A DNA stretch of 64,000 nucleotides from Carnobacterium alterfunditum DSM 5972 (GCF_000744115.1 NZ_JQLG01000004.1:372001-436000), one strand, 5' to 3'; positions 28,113-37,407 are shown, counted from the first letter of the stretch. Notes: a model not told the origin generated them from the sequence alone. Numbers and translations: made by a program.

Positions 28113-29702
28113 TTGAAAAAGAGAGTAGTAACAGGAATTATGGCTACGATGTTATTTGCTAGTCCATTTTTGCCAACTATCGCTCAAGCGGATACTTTGG
28201 AAGAAATGGAACAACAAAAAAACGAACTTGATTCACAATCATCAGAACTTAATAATAAAATTGAAAAACAAGATAGCACTTTAAATGATTTAGAATCAGA
28301 AAAAAGTATTTTAGAATCTGACATTACCACCTTGCAAACTCAAATTGACGAAACGGTATTAAAATTACATGATCAAGAACAGAAATTAGAAGAGTCTAAA
28401 GCAAAAGTTGAACAATTAAAAAAAGAAATCGAACTATTAAAAGAATTAATTGATCAACGGACAGGTAAGCTTGAAAATCAAGCTCGCTCTGTACAGACTG
28501 ATGGCAATGCTTCTAATTTAATAGGTCTTCTTATAACTGCTGAAAGTTTTACAGATTTAGTAGGCCGTATAGGTGTCGTCAACCAATTGGTTACCGCTAA
28601 TAAAGATATTGTTACCGAACAAGCAACTGATCAAAAAGCTTTAGAAACTAATGAAGTAAAAGCGCAAGCTGAAAAAGTGGCTATTGAAGACACAAAAAAT
28701 GACATTGAATTATCAAAAAATAATTTAGTCGCTCAAAAAGCTGAAATGGATGATAAAATTGTCCAAGTTGCTATCCAATACGATATGACTGAAGAAGAAA
28801 AAAATACTTTTGTTAAAGAGCAACAAGTGATTGCTACTCAAACAAGCACATTATCAGAAACTATGCAAAAAGAACGTCAACGAATTATTGAAGAAGAACA
28901 AGCAAGACAATTAGCTGTTCAGGAAGCTGCCGCTGTTAAAGCCGCTGCTGCTGAAGAAGCTAGGTTAGTTGCTGTAGCATCTCAAGAAAAAGCTGAACAA
29001 GAAGAAACCGCTAGACAAGAAAGAACTGCTAAAAAAGAAAAAACTGCTGAACAAGAAGAAGCCGCTGAACAAGAAGAAGCCGCTGAACAAGAAGAAGCTG
29101 CTAAAAAAGCACAAACTGCTAAAAAAGAAGCTGAACAGGCTGCCGAACAAAAAGCAACAATTGCCAGTTCTTATATTAAGAAATCAACTAGCACTAATAA
29201 GTCGACTAGTTCATCAAGTAAGTCGACTAGCTCTACTAAGTCTAGCAGTACAACTAGTCCTTCAACACAACCAACTGTTACACAAAAACCAAAACCAGAA
29301 CCTGTAGCACCCTCATCTAATTCCAATTTTATTCGTCCTAGTGGTGGTTATATGACTTCTGCATATGGTTATCGTGTCCATCCTATTACAGGTGATTATA
29401 AACTACACGGCGGTACTGACTTTGGTGGCGGCGGAGCAATCGTTGCTTCTAAAAGTGGTTCAGTAGTCATTGCTGGATACCATTCAGATTGGGGTTACTA
29501 TGTGAAGATCGACCACGGCAACGGATTACAAACACTTTATGCCCACATGGTTGCAGGAAGTTTACTTGTTACTCCAGGACAACAGGTCTCTCAAGGACAA
29601 CAAATCGGTACAATGGGAACAACTGGCTCTTCCACTGGCGTACATTTACACTTTGAAATGTACAAAAACGGAAGCCGGGTCGACCCAGCGTCTTATTTAT
29701 AA
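28113..29702 (+). CDS. Secreted M23-family peptidoglycan hydrolase with coiled coil (PcsB/EnvC-like layout)
   Basis: Extracellular cell-wall endopeptidase. Signal peptide residues 1-26 (cleavage after AQA). Long coiled coil (about 28-250), an Ala/Glu/Lys-rich stretch with a threefold 18-base repeat (AEQEEA), a Ser/Thr-rich linker (about 355-405), and a LytM/M23 domain (about 414-529) with HGGTDFGG (His-432, Asp-436), LYAHM and GVHLHFE (His-511, His-513), all zinc or catalytic residues present. TTG start after GGGGG. The layout suggests a division-associated hydrolase held inactive by its coiled coil (family inference). Monocistronic. Confidence 0.92.
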   Translation: MKKRVVTGIMATMLFASPFLPTIAQADTLEEMEQQKNELDSQSSELNNKIEKQDSTLNDLESEKSILESDITTLQTQIDETVLKLHDQEQKLEESKAKVEQLKKEIELLKELIDQRTGKLENQARSVQTDGNASNLIGLLITAESFTDLVGRIGVVNQLVTANKDIVTEQATDQKALETNEVKAQAEKVAIEDTKNDIELSKNNLVAQKAEMDDKIVQVAIQYDMTEEEKNTFVKEQQVIATQTSTLSETMQKERQRIIEEEQARQLAVQEAAAVKAAAAEEARLVAVASQEKAEQEETARQERTAKKEKTAEQEEAAEQEEAAEQEEAAKKAQTAKKEAEQAAEQKATIASSYIKKSTSTNKSTSSSSKSTSSTKSSSTTSPSTQPTVTQKPKPEPVAPSSNSNFIRPSGGYMTSAYGYRVHPITGDYKLHGGTDFGGGGAIVASKSGSVVIAGYHSDWGYYVKIDHGNGLQTLYAHMVAGSLLVTPGQQVSQGQQIGTMGTTGSSTGVHLHFEMYKNGSRVDPASYL

Positions 29703-29720
29703 AATTAATACTTGTATAAA

Positions 29721-29762
29721 AAAAGGCAGATCATTCATTTAAATGAATGATCTGTCTTTTTT
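29721..29762. terminator. Bidirectional terminator after M23 gene
   Basis: AAAAGGCAGATCATTCATTT pairs with AAATGAATGATCTGTCTTTT almost perfectly. It lies between the convergent M23 peptidase and ECF S-component genes. Confidence 0.9.
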
Positions 29763-29836
29763 GGTTCTGTCTATGTGTCATTTGACAACTGTTATTGGTG
29801 TAAAAACATCGAATGATCAATGAATTGCAGCTGCTT

Positions 29837-30376
29837 TTATTTATCATAGTACCTGCCAATAAATTTTCTTAATAGCGGAAATAAAATCGGTGCTAGTATC
29901 AGATAAAACCCAATATTACCTGCCGCATGCAAGGTGTCAAAAGGAATTCCAGAAGCGTAATACACCAAAAAATTTTGAATGCCAAAAAATGGCGCTTGTA
30001 CTAGCGAAATTAAAAAACCATACAAATACCCTGTAAATCCGGCATATAAGAGCATGAATCCAAAAGGAATCTTTTTGAAAAAAGGTTTGATGAGCAATCC
30101 CGTAACCAAAACGATTCCACAAAATGAAACGATTTGAGCAATCGTCCATACACCCATTCCAAGTGTTATATTGGATAGGATAATCGACAATACAGCTACG
30201 ATCAACCCATCCATTATTCCCAATGTTAGTGTTAAAATAATTAAGATAACCGTTACAGGTTGGATATTTGGTAAAAATTGTAGCAACTGCCGGCTGACTT
30301 GACAGAGTGCTGTCATAAAGGCAAGTAAGGTGATTCTTTGAATGGATAGTTTTCCATTCAGCTTATTTCCAAGCAT
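29837..30376 (-). CDS. ECF transporter S component
   Basis: 179 residues, about six hydrophobic segments, with the Ala-rich helix RITLLAFMTALCQVSRQLLQFLP of vitamin-binding S components, which dock onto a shared EcfAA'T module encoded elsewhere. The start overlaps the DUF4430 lipoprotein gene by 14 bases, implying coupling. Since DUF4430 has a transcobalamin-like fold, the pair may take up cobalamin or another corrinoid; this rests on context, as the S-component sequence alone does not show the ligand. Confidence 0.8.
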   Translation of the reverse strand: MLGNKLNGKLSIQRITLLAFMTALCQVSRQLLQFLPNIQPVTVILIILTLTLGIMDGLIVAVLSIILSNITLGMGVWTIAQIVSFCGIVLVTGLLIKPFFKKIPFGFMLLYAGFTGYLYGFLISLVQAPFFGIQNFLVYYASGIPFDTLHAAGNIGFYLILAPILFPLLRKFIGRYYDK

Positions 30377-30776
30377 TTAAAAACCACTTCACTTGATCTC
30401 CATCTTCCACTTCATATTCAGCTGCGCCCACAGTTGGCTCTTCATTGTTCACCTCATACATCCAATATTTCTCTGCTTCTTCGTCTTGCTCTATCCCTTC
30501 AATAGAAACAATAAAGCCATCTTCTTCAACCACTTTATACTGTTCACTCAATAAATCTAATACCGTAGTCCCCGCTTCTACTTCCAATTCTTTTGTTTTG
30601 CCTTCAATTTCTTCTTCATCCTGCTCCAATGAAATAGCGACAGAAAGCATTTCTTTCGTTTGACTTTCAACTAAGCTGCTGCTTTCTGAAGAAACGGCTT
30701 CCTGCGTGCCCATGTCCCCACAAGCTGCTAAACTAAGAGCTGTTACTAAAATAAGTCCAATTTTAAAAATTTTCAT
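30363..30776 (-). CDS. DUF4430 (transcobalamin-like) lipoprotein
   Basis: 137-residue secreted lipoprotein: signal peptide MKIFKIGLILVTALSLAAC with the lipobox Cys at 19, an acidic Ser/Glu linker, then a DUF4430 domain (about 55-137) with LEVEAGTTVLDLL, YWMYEVNNEEPTVGAAEYEVEDGDQVKWFL. DUF4430 resembles the C-terminal fold of transcobalamin. A longer frame starts at 30872, but GGAGG is ten bases before the ATG at 30776, which gives a canonical lipoprotein signal. Probably an extracellular ligand-capture partner of the overlapping S-component gene. Confidence 0.8.
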   Translation of the reverse strand: MKIFKIGLILVTALSLAACGDMGTQEAVSSESSSLVESQTKEMLSVAISLEQDEEEIEGKTKELEVEAGTTVLDLLSEQYKVVEEDGFIVSIEGIEQDEEAEKYWMYEVNNEEPTVGAAEYEVEDGDQVKWFLNAWK

Positions 30777-30899
30777 TCTATTCATTCCTCCATCAATTAT
30801 AATCCTATGATTTTTACCAGATTCTCTGTGTATAAAATTGCACAAAAATAATTCCTTTACCAATGTTTCCATTCCTTAAACCACTATATATCAGTTCTC

Positions 30900-30939
30900 T
30901 TTATTTTTCAACCACAACATGTTGTGGTTGAAAAATAAA
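30900..30939. repeat. 40-bp perfect palindrome
   Basis: Every base from 30900 to 30939 is mirrored around the centre between 30919 and 30920 (half-site TTTATTTTTCAACCACAACA). As RNA it would form a stem with A/T-rich flanks in both directions, so a bidirectional terminator is the simplest reading; a protein-binding site is also possible. Confidence 0.85.
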
Positions 30940-30940
30940 A

Positions 30941-30978
30941 ACGAATCAAGTCAATTGACTCGATCCATTTTTTTCCTA
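30941..30978 (-). terminator. Terminator after CAP-domain gene
   Basis: On the minus strand ATCGAGTCAATTGACTTGAT forms a stem, followed by a T-rich run. It lies between the CAP-protein stop and the 40-bp palindrome. Confidence 0.6.
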
Positions 30979-31016
30979 TTCATATTGATCAGTCTAAACC
31001 ATACCTGTTACTTGAA

Positions 31017-31688
31017 TCATCGTGGTGTTCCAAATAGCTGGACAACATAAAGATTTTCTCCATTATAATGGACTCCAATACCTACCTCTTCAAAATCCTT
31101 CTTCACCATATTTTCATAATGACCTGGACTCTCTTTTAGTCCCTTAAACAACCATTCAGCCATCTCTTTTTCAGCCAAGTAATAAGTTCCCATTGCCAGG
31201 TTCTCTCCTGCTAACTGATACGAGTAATCTACATCAGGTTCTTCTAAAACTGTAAAGGTAGCTCTACCGTCCGGACGCGTATGAGAAAAGGATTCTTCTG
31301 TTTCAATTGCTCTAATATTAGCTGCTTTTTTCAATTGATCATTAGAACTGACTGGTGAAACACCCACTTCTTTTCTCAAATTATTCAAAAGTTCTAAGAC
31401 CCGGTTCTCCACGACTGCAACATCAATTTCATCTGTATCCGTTAAATCATTCGTACTGATAATTGTTGAACTTTCGCTCGTCGCTTGTTCTTGTTCTTGT
31501 TCTTGTTCTTGTTCGCTAGTATTTGGAACTTCTTCTACAATTACCCTTTCGTTACTTGGCAATTTATCCACAAATTGAGAAATAGTATCACTAATTTTTG
31601 TTCCTTCTAGAATCGTCGAACTTCCAAGCCAGTAGCCAAAACTAATCAATATGACCAACATTAAACTATATGAGAAAAATTTTCTCAT
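31017..31688 (-). CDS. CAP (SCP/PR-1) domain extracellular protein
   Basis: 223 residues: N-terminal membrane anchor or signal (about 5-25), a low-complexity linker with five Glu-Gln pairs, and a C-terminal CAP domain (about 100-223) similar to bacterial YkwD proteins. CAP signatures: VLELLNNLRKEVGVSPV, ANIRAIETEESFSHTRPDGR, LAGENLAMG and ESPGHYENMVKKDFEEVGIG. The function of bacterial CAP proteins is mostly unknown. The Glu-Gln stretch is encoded by a hexamer microsatellite. No partner genes are adjacent. Confidence 0.88.
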   Translation of the reverse strand: MRKFFSYSLMLVILISFGYWLGSSTILEGTKISDTISQFVDKLPSNERVIVEEVPNTSEQEQEQEQEQATSESSTIISTNDLTDTDEIDVAVVENRVLELLNNLRKEVGVSPVSSNDQLKKAANIRAIETEESFSHTRPDGRATFTVLEEPDVDYSYQLAGENLAMGTYYLAEKEMAEWLFKGLKESPGHYENMVKKDFEEVGIGVHYNGENLYVVQLFGTPR

Positions 31689-31859
31689 CCCATCAAACCT
31701 TTCTTTTACTTTATCTGCCTTACTATATGTAGTATACCAAAAATTATTAAATACAAATATAAGCTGAAAGGAAAACGTTCGTTCTATTTCTAGTTTTAGT
31801 ATATTGACCCTTATTTTCTTGCGTTTAATTAAGATCTATTTGAAAAATTAATAACTATT

Positions 31860-32067
31860 CTGAGTTTGTTGAACTATGGTTTGTTGTACTTACTCAAATC
31901 ACTTACTCCGTCTGAGTTCATCAAACTAAGCCTTGTTGCTCTTACTCAAATCACTTACTCCGTCTGAGTTTATCAAACTAAGCCTTGTTGCTCTTACTCA
32001 AATCACTTACCCCTTCTGAGTTCATTGAACTAAGGCTTGTTGCACTTGCTCAACTGACAGACTACTT
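31860..32067. repeat. 52-bp tandem repeat array, four units
   Basis: Units start at 31860, 31912, 31964 and 32016, exactly 52 bases apart. Units 2 and 3 differ at about three positions; unit 1 is more diverged, and unit 4 diverges after about 38 bases. Each unit begins CTGAGTT and contains TTGTTGCTCTTACTCAAATC. ACTCA of one unit can pair with TGAGT of the next. There are no spacers, and no open frame runs through it. It lies in the 600-base gap between the CAP gene and dedA. Confidence 0.93.
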
Positions 32068-32293
32068 TGAATCGGTAATGGTGCCCAATCGTAACTTAGT
32101 ATGAAAAACTCAGAAAACTTAAAAATGCCTTTATCTATATAGTCGCTTTTTTAAGTTTAATGGAATAATTTTAAACCACTCCTTAAGCAATTGTTATATT
32201 TTTTATAAAGTAAGCCTTTTGAATCAAAAATAGTTCATTATCGTGTATAGTAACAATAGATACTATACAAAAAAAGTATATAAGGAGATTATT

Positions 32294-32908
32294 ATGGAAG
32301 CTTGGATTCAAGGAATTATGGAACAATTTGGATATATAGGTGTATTTTTACTTATTATGGTAGAAAACTTATTTCCCCCCATACCTTCAGAAATCATTCT
32401 AACGTTTGGCGGTTTTATGACGACCAGTACAGAATTAACTATTTGGGGCGTTATTTTAGCTTCAACACTTGGTTCTATGATCGGGGCGATCATTCTTTAC
32501 GGAATCGGTTTATTGTTAGATGTGGAACGCTTAGAAAAAATCGTTGATCGTTGGGGTCATATTTTAAGATTGACACGTGAAGATATCCATAAAGCTGATA
32601 ATTGGTTTGATAAATACGGTATTTGGACGGTATTCTTTTGTCGGTTTGTGCCGTTGATCCGAAGTCTGATCTCGCTGCCAGCAGGGATGTCAAATATGAA
32701 TTTTGGTCTTTTCATATTTTTCACCACAATAGGTTCGCTTATTTGGAACACCGTACTCATCTACTTAGGAGCTGCAGTTGGATCACAATGGGAAGTTATT
32801 GTTCATTACATGGATATTTATTCTACTATTGCCTACGTTGTAATTGCTATTGTAATGATCGCGTTCATCGTTTGGTTTATCAAAAGCAGGAAAAAAGATA
32901 AGGTTTGA
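32294..32908 (+). CDS. DedA family membrane protein
   Basis: 204-residue SNARE-associated/DedA protein; members are implicated in lipid-carrier flipping and membrane homeostasis. Family marks: ENLFPPIPSEIILTFGGF (about 20-37), GSMIGAIILYGIG, the FCRFVPLIRSLISLPAGMSNM motif (about 115-135) and GSLIWNTVLIYLGAAVG, with about five hydrophobic segments. A longer frame starts at 32243, but AAGGAG lies seven bases before the ATG at 32294, which gives the usual N-terminus. Confidence 0.92.
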   Translation: MEAWIQGIMEQFGYIGVFLLIMVENLFPPIPSEIILTFGGFMTTSTELTIWGVILASTLGSMIGAIILYGIGLLLDVERLEKIVDRWGHILRLTREDIHKADNWFDKYGIWTVFFCRFVPLIRSLISLPAGMSNMNFGLFIFFTTIGSLIWNTVLIYLGAAVGSQWEVIVHYMDIYSTIAYVVIAIVMIAFIVWFIKSRKKDKV

Positions 32909-32941
32909 TCATTGAATATTGTTCATTAGAATGGACTTTAG

Positions 32942-32990
32942 ACAAGAATAAGACCACCTCCAATTATTTTGAAGGTGGTCTTATTCTTGT
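32942..32990. terminator. Bidirectional terminator between dedA and gcvPB
   Basis: ACAAGAATAAGACCACCT pairs with AGGTGGTCTTATTCTTGT, an 18-bp stem between convergent genes. Confidence 0.92.
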
Positions 32991-34447
32991 TATTTTGTAT
33001 ACTTAACAATCAATTGTCTAGCGGCCTTCACTTCATCTAAACGCCTTACAGAAGTCGTATGTGGGGCATTTAAAACTACTTCAGGTGTTTCTTCTACTTC
33101 TTTAGCTATCTGAATCAGTACATCAGCAAATGCATCTAGTGTTTCTTTGGTTTCCGTTTCTGTTGGTTCGATCATCATTGCTTCATCGACGATCAGCGGG
33201 AAATAAACTGTTGGAGCATAATAGCCAAAATCTAGGATCCGTTTTGCAATATTCATTGTTGGGACGCCTATTTTCTTCTGTCTTGAACCGGATAAAACAA
33301 ATTCATGCTTACTGTATTGGGTATAAGGAGTCGCATAATACGGTTCTAATTTCTTACGTAAATAATTAGCATGCACTACCGCACTTTCAGATACTTGGCG
33401 TAAGCCTTTTGGCCCCATCGTCCGTATATATGTGTAGGCACGAACATTGACCCCGAAGTTTCCATAATAGCCTTTTACTCGGCCGATCGAATCAGGATAG
33501 TCTGTATTTAGAACATACTGATCTTTTTGTTTCTCGATTCGAGGTACCGGCAAATAAGGAATCAAAAATTCCTTGACGCCTACTGGACCGGAACCTGGTC
33601 CTCCACCGCCATGTGGTGTGCTGAAAGATTTGTGTAAATTTAAATGAACAATATCAAAGCCCATCATTCCTGGTGTTGTCTGACCTAAAATAGCATTTAA
33701 ATTTGCACCGTCATAATAAACCAGACCGCCTGCTTGATGAACGATTTCGGCCATTTCGACGATGTCTTTTTCAAAAATACCCAATGTATTTGGATTAGTC
33801 AACATTAGGCCAGCCGTATCCTCGCCCACCTGTTTTTTTAATTCGACTAAATCAACTGTTCCATTTGAATTAGAAGGGATTTCAACTACATCAAACCCAG
33901 CAGCATGCGCACTAGCAGGATTGGTCCCATGAGCAGAGTCTGGTACTAAAACTTTTGTTCTACTCGTCCTATGGCCATTTTTAGTGTGATAAGCTTTCAT
34001 CATCATCAACCCAGTCCATTCTCCCTGAGCACCGGCAGCCGGTTGCAGGGTAATAGCATCCATTCCTGATATGACCTGCAGATCTTCTTGCAATTCATAC
34101 AATAGTTCAAAAGCTCCTTGAACTGTCTCGATTGGTTGAAATGGATGAATCGCAGCAAATCCAGCATAACGTGCTACATCTTCGTTGATTTTTGGATTAT
34201 ACTTCATCGTACATGACCCCAGTGGATAAAATCCGTTGTCCACACCAAAATTTTTAGTTGATAAAGACGTATAATGACGCATCAACTGCGGTTCTGATAC
34301 TTCTGGTAATTCAGCCGGTTCTTCACGTATCAACTGTTTAGGAAACTTAGTTGTTAATTCAACTGAAGGAACATCACTTTCAGGCAGGCTGAATGCTGTA
34401 CGTCCGGGTTGACTTATTTCAAAAATCAAATCATTGTACTCTGTCAT
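32990..34447 (-). CDS. gcvPB: Glycine dehydrogenase (decarboxylating) subunit 2
   Basis: PLP-containing half of the split P-protein of the glycine cleavage system, which decarboxylates glycine and loads the aminomethyl group on GcvH. 485 residues, normal length, with the cofactor motif [20 protein letters not shown], whose Lys binds PLP. The start overlaps the gcvPA stop by four bases. Last gene of the operon, ending at a shared terminator. Confidence 0.96.
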   Translation of the reverse strand: MTEYNDLIFEISQPGRTAFSLPESDVPSVELTTKFPKQLIREEPAELPEVSEPQLMRHYTSLSTKNFGVDNGFYPLGSCTMKYNPKINEDVARYAGFAAIHPFQPIETVQGAFELLYELQEDLQVISGMDAITLQPAAGAQGEWTGLMMMKAYHTKNGHRTSRTKVLVPDSAHGTNPASAHAAGFDVVEIPSNSNGTVDLVELKKQVGEDTAGLMLTNPNTLGIFEKDIVEMAEIVHQAGGLVYYDGANLNAILGQTTPGMMGFDIVHLNLHKSFSTPHGGGGPGSGPVGVKEFLIPYLPVPRIEKQKDQYVLNTDYPDSIGRVKGYYGNFGVNVRAYTYIRTMGPKGLRQVSESAVVHANYLRKKLEPYYATPYTQYSKHEFVLSGSRQKKIGVPTMNIAKRILDFGYYAPTVYFPLIVDEAMMIEPTETETKETLDAFADVLIQIAKEVEETPEVVLNAPHTTSVRRLDEVKAARQLIVKYTK

Positions 34448-35790
34448 CTGTGCATTCCCTCCAGTGCTTCAATAAATCGATCTATATCTTCTTTTGTTCG
34501 TTGTTCCGTAACAGCTAACAATACTGCATTCTCCATACCATAATCAGGCTCCATATCGTAGCCTCCAATAAAGCCTTTTTGAAGCAAATATTGGTTGATT
34601 TCTTTTATCGGTCTATTAAGTTGTACGACAAATTCATTGAAAAACGGCGCTTCATTTTTCAATGAATAACCTTTACTTTCCAATTGTTTCGCCATATAAT
34701 CAGCTTTTTCAATATTGAGTTGGGCCATCTTTTTTATGCCTTCTTTACCTAAAGCAGACATGAATACAGATGAAGCTAGCGCATTTAAAGCTTGATTAGA
34801 ACTCATATAAGAAGTTGCTTTTTCACGACGAATATGTTGCTCTCTTGCTTGAAGAGTCAAGACAAAACCGCGCTTACCTTCTGTATCTGTTGTTTGTCCC
34901 ACGATGCGTCCTGGGATCTTACGGATATATTTCTTCTTGACTGCAAAATAACCACAATGCGGTCCGCCAAAGTTCATCGCTAACCCCATCGGCTGCATAT
35001 CTCCTACTACAATATCCGCTCCTAGCTTCCCTGGCGACTCTAATAACGCTAACGCTAAAGGATTGGCCATCACGATCAGTAAAGCTTTCTTTGCTGCAGT
35101 AAGTTCTCTGATTGCCGCTAAATCCTCAACTGAACCAAAAAAATTAGGGTATTGGATGATAACGGCAGCTGTTTCATTATCTATTTGTTCTTCTAGTAAA
35201 GTTAAATCCGTGCTGTCAGTTGTTAAATCAAGTTCTTCAACTTGGTATCCATGACCATTTGCAACCGTTTGGAGAACTTGTCTTCCTTGAGGGTGAACAG
35301 CTTTAGAGATAAGGATCTTGGAACGTTTTGTTGCTCCAACAGCTAAATTTGCTGCTTCACCAAGCGAAGTAAAGCCATCATATAAAGAAGAATTCGCTGC
35401 GTCCATTCCGGTCAATTCACAGACCATCGTTTGGAACTCAAATAAAGCTTGAAGTTCACCTTGACTGGCTTCTGCTTGATAAGGAGTGTAGGCCGTGTAA
35501 AATTCAGAACGCGAAATAACATGATCGATTACGCTTGGAATGTAGTGGTCGTACGTGCCGGCTCCTAAAAACAGCGTTTGGTCATGCGCTGTAGCATTTC
35601 TATCTGCTAAACGCCTCATTTTTTTTGTTAAAGTTGATTCATCGATAGCTTGTGAGATCGGCAAATCTTCTGTTAATCTGATTTCAGCTGGAATATCTGA
35701 GAACAATTCATCAACTGAGCTGATTTTTAAAGCATCCAACATCTCTTTTTGATCTTGTTCAGTATCCGGAAGGTATCTAAATTTGTCCAA
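34444..35790 (-). CDS. gcvPA: Glycine dehydrogenase (decarboxylating) subunit 1
   Basis: Partner half of the split glycine decarboxylase. The longest frame begins inside gcvH (35826), but the TTG at 35790 is nine bases after GAGGAGG and four bases after the gcvH stop. It gives 448 residues beginning near [12 protein letters not shown], the usual family start and length. Family stretches: [65 protein letters not shown] and [24 protein letters not shown]-like (here [10 protein letters not shown]). Confidence 0.95.
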   Translation of the reverse strand: MDKFRYLPDTEQDQKEMLDALKISSVDELFSDIPAEIRLTEDLPISQAIDESTLTKKMRRLADRNATAHDQTLFLGAGTYDHYIPSVIDHVISRSEFYTAYTPYQAEASQGELQALFEFQTMVCELTGMDAANSSLYDGFTSLGEAANLAVGATKRSKILISKAVHPQGRQVLQTVANGHGYQVEELDLTTDSTDLTLLEEQIDNETAAVIIQYPNFFGSVEDLAAIRELTAAKKALLIVMANPLALALLESPGKLGADIVVGDMQPMGLAMNFGGPHCGYFAVKKKYIRKIPGRIVGQTTDTEGKRGFVLTLQAREQHIRREKATSYMSSNQALNALASSVFMSALGKEGIKKMAQLNIEKADYMAKQLESKGYSLKNEAPFFNEFVVQLNRPIKEINQYLLQKGFIGGYDMEPDYGMENAVLLAVTEQRTKEDIDRFIEALEGMHR

Positions 35791-35794
35791 TCGC

Positions 35795-36196
35795 TTATGC
35801 CTCCTCTTCAGCTGCCAATTCAGCAATATAAGTTTTATACTGTTCTTCAGTTAATAATCCCTGTAATTCGATAGGATTTTCTAATTGGATCTCAGCAAAC
35901 CAACCTTCTTCAAAAGGAGAAGCGTTGACTAACTCTGGGCCGTCTTCCAATTCTTCGTTAACTGCTATAATAATTCCGGTAACCGGTGAAAAAATTTCTG
36001 AAGCTGATTTAATGGATTCAACAGTCCCTATTTCACCGCCTGCTGAAACCTCTGCATCCACTTCTGGTACTTCTACATATACAACATCTCCAAGTTGTTT
36101 CACAGCATACTCCGTGATTCCGATACGCACTAGGTTTTCACCTAATGGCAATATCCATTCATGGTCTTTACTATATAATCTGTCCTCTGTCATCAT
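35795..36196 (-). CDS. gcvH: Glycine cleavage system H protein
   Basis: Lipoylated carrier shuttling the aminomethyl arm between the P, T and L proteins. 133 residues with LYSKDHEWILPLGENLVRIGITEYAVKQLGDVVYVEVPEV and the lipoyl site GTVESIKSASEIFSPV. The frame can be opened 75 bases upstream, but ATG 36196 has GAGGAG seven bases away and gives the normal family N-terminus. 28 bases downstream of gcvT. Confidence 0.96.
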   Translation of the reverse strand: MMTEDRLYSKDHEWILPLGENLVRIGITEYAVKQLGDVVYVEVPEVDAEVSAGGEIGTVESIKSASEIFSPVTGIIIAVNEELEDGPELVNASPFEEGWFAEIQLENPIELQGLLTEEQYKTYIAELAAEEEA

Positions 36197-36224
36197 TAAA
36201 ACACTCCTCATCTTTAAGTATCTA

Positions 36225-37346
36225 TTATAATTTATTTTTTGATTCTCTTTTATAGAACGGGGTTTGCACAATTACTGCGTCTACCAGTTTATTGCGTATC
36301 TCAACTTTCACATTTGTGCCAACGTCGCTTCCAGTTGTAGTCAAGAGAGCTAGTGCAATGCTATCGCCTAGTGTCGGAGATTTTGTTCCTGAAGTGACCA
36401 CTCCGATTTCTGAACCATTCTCAGCAAAAACCTTGTATCCGTGTCGCGCAATTCCTTTTCCAACTAGTTTAAGCCCTTTTATCTTCTTATCTACTCCACT
36501 TTTTAGTTGAGCTGTTAAAGCAGCTTTTCCAATAAAATCAGCTTCTTTTTTAGTCTTGACAGCAAAACCAATGCCTCCTTGGAGTGGTGAGATATCGTCT
36601 GAAAGTTCATTTCCGTACAACGAAAGACTCGCTTCCAAGCGCAACGTGTCTCGAGCGCCCAGTCCGCAAGGCTGCAAACCCTCTTCTGCCCCTGCTTCAA
36701 GCAGTAAATGCCATAATTTTTCAGTTTCTCCTGCTTCCAAATACAATTCAAAACCGTCTTCTCCAGTGTAGCCTGTACGAGAAATCAATACAGGTGAAAG
36801 GTTTTTTAATTCTATATGCTGGACGAAGTGGAACGGCTTAATTTTGCTTAAGTCATTATTTGCTAATTTTTGTAGAATTCTTTCAGCATGTGGACCCTGG
36901 AGAGCCAACAAGCCAATCTCTTCAGATTTATTTTCTAATACCACATCACCAGTTAAATGTTTTTCCATCCATTGAAATACTCTATCGCTATTTGAAGCAT
37001 TAGGTGTAACTAAATAGCCTTTTTCATCTAGTTTAAAAATAATCAGATCATCTATTGTACCGCCGTTTTCATTAACGATAGCATTATATTGCGCTTGACC
37101 ATTTTTCATTTTTGAAACATCATTCGTCAATAAATAATTCAGAAATGCTTCAGAATCATTTCCCTTTACAAGGATCTCTCCCATATGAGAAACATCAAAT
37201 AATCCAGCATATGTACGTACACTTTGATGTTCATCTATAATACTTGAAAACTGAATAGGCAAAGCCCAGCCTCCAAAATCCATTAATTTTACATTGTTTT
37301 CTTTATAATAATTGAACAACGGTGTTTGTTTCAATTCTTCCCCCAT
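36225..37346 (-). CDS. gcvT: Glycine cleavage system T protein (aminomethyltransferase)
   Basis: Transfers the one-carbon unit from lipoyl-GcvH to tetrahydrofolate and frees ammonia. 373 residues: PLFNYYKENNVKLMDFGGWALPIQFSSI, FDVSHMGEI, NDVSKMKNGQAQYN, SRTGYTGEDGFELY and the C-terminal GTKSPTLGDSIALAL region. ATG 37346 follows GGGGGAT; six extra codons upstream are unlikely. First gene of gcvT-H-PA-PB. The L protein gene is not in the window. No glycine riboswitch is visible upstream. Confidence 0.95.
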   Translation of the reverse strand: MGEELKQTPLFNYYKENNVKLMDFGGWALPIQFSSIIDEHQSVRTYAGLFDVSHMGEILVKGNDSEAFLNYLLTNDVSKMKNGQAQYNAIVNENGGTIDDLIIFKLDEKGYLVTPNASNSDRVFQWMEKHLTGDVVLENKSEEIGLLALQGPHAERILQKLANNDLSKIKPFHFVQHIELKNLSPVLISRTGYTGEDGFELYLEAGETEKLWHLLLEAGAEEGLQPCGLGARDTLRLEASLSLYGNELSDDISPLQGGIGFAVKTKKEADFIGKAALTAQLKSGVDKKIKGLKLVGKGIARHGYKVFAENGSEIGVVTSGTKSPTLGDSIALALLTTTGSDVGTNVKVEIRNKLVDAVIVQTPFYKRESKNKL

Positions 37347-37393
37347 TTTATATCCCCCAATCATTCATGATATGGAACAAATAAATTTACTGC

Positions 37394-37407
37394 TGTTAAC
37401 GCTATTA
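37394..37407. promoter_or_regulatory. cre-like site upstream of gcvT
   Basis: TGTTAACGCTATTA matches TGWNANCGNTNWCA except at position 13. It lies 48 bases upstream of the gcvT start, so catabolite control is possible; confidence is modest because a single such match can arise by chance in AT-rich DNA. Confidence 0.35.

Noticed and set aside
28965-29150. Phe/Ser-rich minus-strand frame in the M23 gene
   Set aside because: Antisense shadow of the Glu/Lys/Ala-rich repeat.
31860-32067. CRISPR array
   Set aside because: Repeat units are contiguous with no unique spacers and no cas genes are in the window.
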